In this document: positions 5,956 through 7,037 of the stretch, one piece after another
Layout of the letters: every line of letters starts with the position of its first letter
Numbering within the stretch: position 1 is the stretch's first letter
Source: Pseudomonadota bacterium
GTDB lineage: Bacteria; Pseudomonadota; Alphaproteobacteria; Ferrovibrionales; Ferrovibrionaceae
Direction of reading: 5' to 3'
Assembly: GCA_021793055.1 (NCBI GenBank)
Contig: JAJYTL010000173.1
Coordinates: 1 to 7,037 of the forward strand
DNA: 7,037 bases
Position numbers and translations under genes: made by a program
The notes under the pieces: model-generated
The model's database searches: none
Told to the model about the DNA's origin: nothing
What the model saw: only the letters and a program-made list of their open reading frames with translations

Positions 5956-6093
5956 AGCAGAAAAGTGCGCGCAGTTTTCGGATAAGATCATGCTGCAAGT
6001 CACAAGTCATCGGAACGGCGCACGGACGGATTTTGGCTCGATGCGACGGAAAATCATCGTGCGCTAGGGCGTCGGCCTGTCGGGACAACAACC
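5956..6093. other. Structured spacer between ppx and rlmE
   Basis: This 138-base gap is less GC-rich than its surroundings and has no gene. It contains a perfect 14-bp palindrome over the ppx stop (5947-5960), an abutting 18-bp near-palindrome (5961-5978) and a stem-loop at 6018-6064. A TAAGAT at 5983-5988 resembles the -10 used by the tRNA, but no -35 match sits at the right distance, so no promoter is called. Confidence 0.6.
6018..6064 (+). repeat. Inverted repeat / stem-loop upstream of rlmE
   Basis: GCGCACG (6018-6024) pairs with CGTGCGC (6058-6064), and GATTTT (6029-6034) pairs with AAAATC (6050-6055). They are separated by an asymmetric internal loop (GACG opposite AT). The 15-base apical part can add TCG/CGA (6038-6040 with 6044-6046). 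No T-run follows, so it is not a normal intrinsic terminator. It ends 29 bases before the rlmE start and could be an mRNA leader structure. Confidence 0.6.
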
Positions 6094-6780
6094 ATGGCAA
6101 CCAAATTCGGCCGCGAGCTTTATGTCCGGGTCAAGACGGCGCGCGGGCGGCGCGGCTCCTCGACGCGCTGGCTGCAGCGCCAGCTGAATGATCCCTATGT
6201 CGCCGCCGCGCGCGGCGCCGGCTATCGCTCCCGCGCCGCGTTCAAGCTGATCGAAATGGACGATCGCTATCATTTCCTCAAGCGCGGCGCCCGGGTGGTG
6301 GATCTGGGCGCGGCGCCGGGCAGTTGGACCCAGGTCGCGGTGGTGCGGGTCCAAGCGGGCGGCCGGGGGGCGGGATCGGGGTTCGTCCTTGCCGTCGATT
6401 TGCAGGCCATGGCCGAGATGGCTGGCGCCCAGGTGCTGTCTCTCGACATGCGTTCGAGCGAGGCGCCCGAGATCATCAAGGCGGCGCTCGGCGGCCCGGT
6501 CGATGTCGTGCTTTCGGACATGGCGGCACCGACCACCGGCCATGCCGCGACCGATCATCTCCGCATCATGGACCTTTGCGAGACCGCCTTCGCGCTCGCC
6601 TGCGACATTCTGCGCCCAGGCGGGGCCTTCCTCGCCAAGGTGCGCCGCGGCGGCAGCGAGGGCGCGCTGCTCGCCGAGATGAAGCAGCGCTTTCGCGAGG
6701 TGCGCCACGTCAAACCCAAGGCGAGCCGGAAGGAATCGGCGGAAGCCTACGTGCTGGCCCTCGGCTTCAAGGGCGCCTGA
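6094..6780 (+). CDS. rlmE: 23S rRNA (uridine-2552 2'-O)-methyltransferase RlmE (FtsJ/RrmJ)
   Basis: A 228-residue SAM-dependent methyltransferase that modifies the 2'-O of U2552 in the A-loop of 23S rRNA during late 50S assembly in the cytoplasm. The Rossmann core shows motif I VVDLGAAPGSWTQ (68-80), the acidic ribose-binding strand AVDLQ (100-104) and LSDMAAP (140-146). The catalytic K-D-K-E tetrad of the RrmJ family is complete: K51 in SRAAFKL, D142, K182 in FLAKV, and E214 in SRKESAE. A basic N-terminal stretch (about 10-30) and YRSRAAFKL (44-52) fit RNA binding. The length is close to E. coli RlmE with a slightly longer N-terminus. Start ATG 6094 has only a weak GGGA (6082-6085) upstream. 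The ppx-then-rlmE order is, as I recall, common in alphaproteobacteria; co-transcription is plausible but the 138-base spacer leaves room for its own promoter. Confidence 0.97.
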   Translation: MATKFGRELYVRVKTARGRRGSSTRWLQRQLNDPYVAAARGAGYRSRAAFKLIEMDDRYHFLKRGARVVDLGAAPGSWTQVAVVRVQAGGRGAGSGFVLAVDLQAMAEMAGAQVLSLDMRSSEAPEIIKAALGGPVDVVLSDMAAPTTGHAATDHLRIMDLCETAFALACDILRPGGAFLAKVRRGGSEGALLAEMKQRFREVRHVKPKASRKESAEAYVLALGFKGA

Positions 6781-6835
6781 GCGGGTTTTGACAGCACCCG
6801 GGCAAAGGGCCTATGAGAGGGAAAGAGCCTAAGTG

Positions 6836-6878
6836 GGACGGAGGGCGGCCGGGCCGCGAGTTCCGTCCGGCGGTTTTT
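6836..6878 (+). terminator. Possible terminator after rlmE
   Basis: GGACGGA (6836-6842) pairs perfectly with TCCGTCC (6862-6868) and encloses an inner hairpin GCGGC-CGG-GCCGC (6845-6857). A five-T run follows at 6874-6878, but five bases after the stem, which weakens the call. The structure sits between rlmE and the next start. Confidence 0.4.
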
Positions 6879-6892
6879 GGGAGCGTTTTGCG

Positions 6893-7037
6893 ATGACAGA
6901 GCTTCATGCCTTGCCGCTCGGCGAGCCGTTGCCGGAAGATCTCCAGCCGACCGCTTTTATCGAGAGCGATCATCCGGCGGTGCGCGCCTTCGCGCTCCAG
7001 GCGGCCACCGCGGTGAGCGACAGAAAGGGCCGCGGGG
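6893..7037 (+). CDS. N-terminal fragment, probable transglutaminase-like family protein
   Basis: The gene is open from ATG 6893 to the window edge (48 codons) and is cut by the edge, not broken. A good Shine-Dalgarno GGGAG (6879-6883) stands nine bases upstream. The visible part is acidic and soluble, with no signal peptide. The segment TAFIESDHPAVRAFALQAA resembles the N-terminal part of alphaproteobacterial transglutaminase-like proteins, in which a Cys-His-Asp protease-like core follows; that core lies outside the window. The family call rests on this short resemblance and is tentative. The gene itself is well supported by codon pattern and ribosome binding site. Confidence 0.65.
   Translation, partial: MTELHALPLGEPLPEDLQPTAFIESDHPAVRAFALQAATAVSDRKGRG

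Noticed and set aside
4813..6003. Long open frames on the minus strand (396 residues) and in another plus frame (4932-6191, 419 residues) over ppx
   Set aside because: Both are shadows with a composition typical of GC-rich out-of-frame translation; the Ppx/GppA frame has the complete motif set.

Overview
The window is a GC-rich chromosomal stretch that looks alphaproteobacterial. The basis is the protein types (a Coq7-type ubiquinone hydroxylase, an alphaproteobacterial-style DsbB with a YHxGVE motif, a short Ppx/GppA protein next to RlmE) together with the strong GC bias. I cannot name the genus from the sequence. No insertion sequence, CRISPR array, integrase or other mobile element is visible.

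Layout from left to right. (1) On the minus strand, dsbB (disulfide-bond formation protein B) runs into coq7 (demethoxyubiquinone hydroxylase) through an ATGA stop/start overlap. (2) On the plus strand there is a self-contained tRNA-Leu(CAA) unit with promoter, tRNA with encoded CCA, and a strong intrinsic terminator. (3) On the minus strand follows a small membrane protein with a zinc-ribbon-like Cys pattern and no assigned function. (4) Diverging from it on the plus strand is nnrS, a polytopic protein linked in the literature to nitric oxide stress. (5) Next comes a compact regulatory unit: a sigma70-type promoter, a complete cobalamin (B12) riboswitch and a translational expression platform, driving a NiCoT-family nickel/cobalt permease. 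(6) A Ppx/GppA-family phosphatase starts 14 bases after the permease stop. (7) rlmE, the 23S rRNA U2552 2'-O-methyltransferase, follows after a 138-base gap full of inverted repeats. (8) The first 48 codons of what is probably a transglutaminase-like protein run off the right edge.

The best-supported regulatory story is the riboswitch. Its P1 helix closes perfectly, and the predicted transcription start lies at the 5' arm of P1. Two mutually exclusive pairings can be read directly. One segment (3697-3706) forms a 10-bp helix hiding the permease Shine-Dalgarno. The overlapping segment 3692-3703 can instead pair over 12 bp with 3578-3589, which includes the 5' half of the B12 box. This predicts that B12 shuts off translation of the permease, so the physiological substrate is most likely cobalt. 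Because ppx follows so closely, it may share the transcript.

The genes are mostly well-known families. The less ordinary points are the explicit riboswitch wiring, the possible ppx coupling to a B12-controlled gene, the structured ppx-rlmE spacer and the uncharacterised zinc-ribbon membrane protein.
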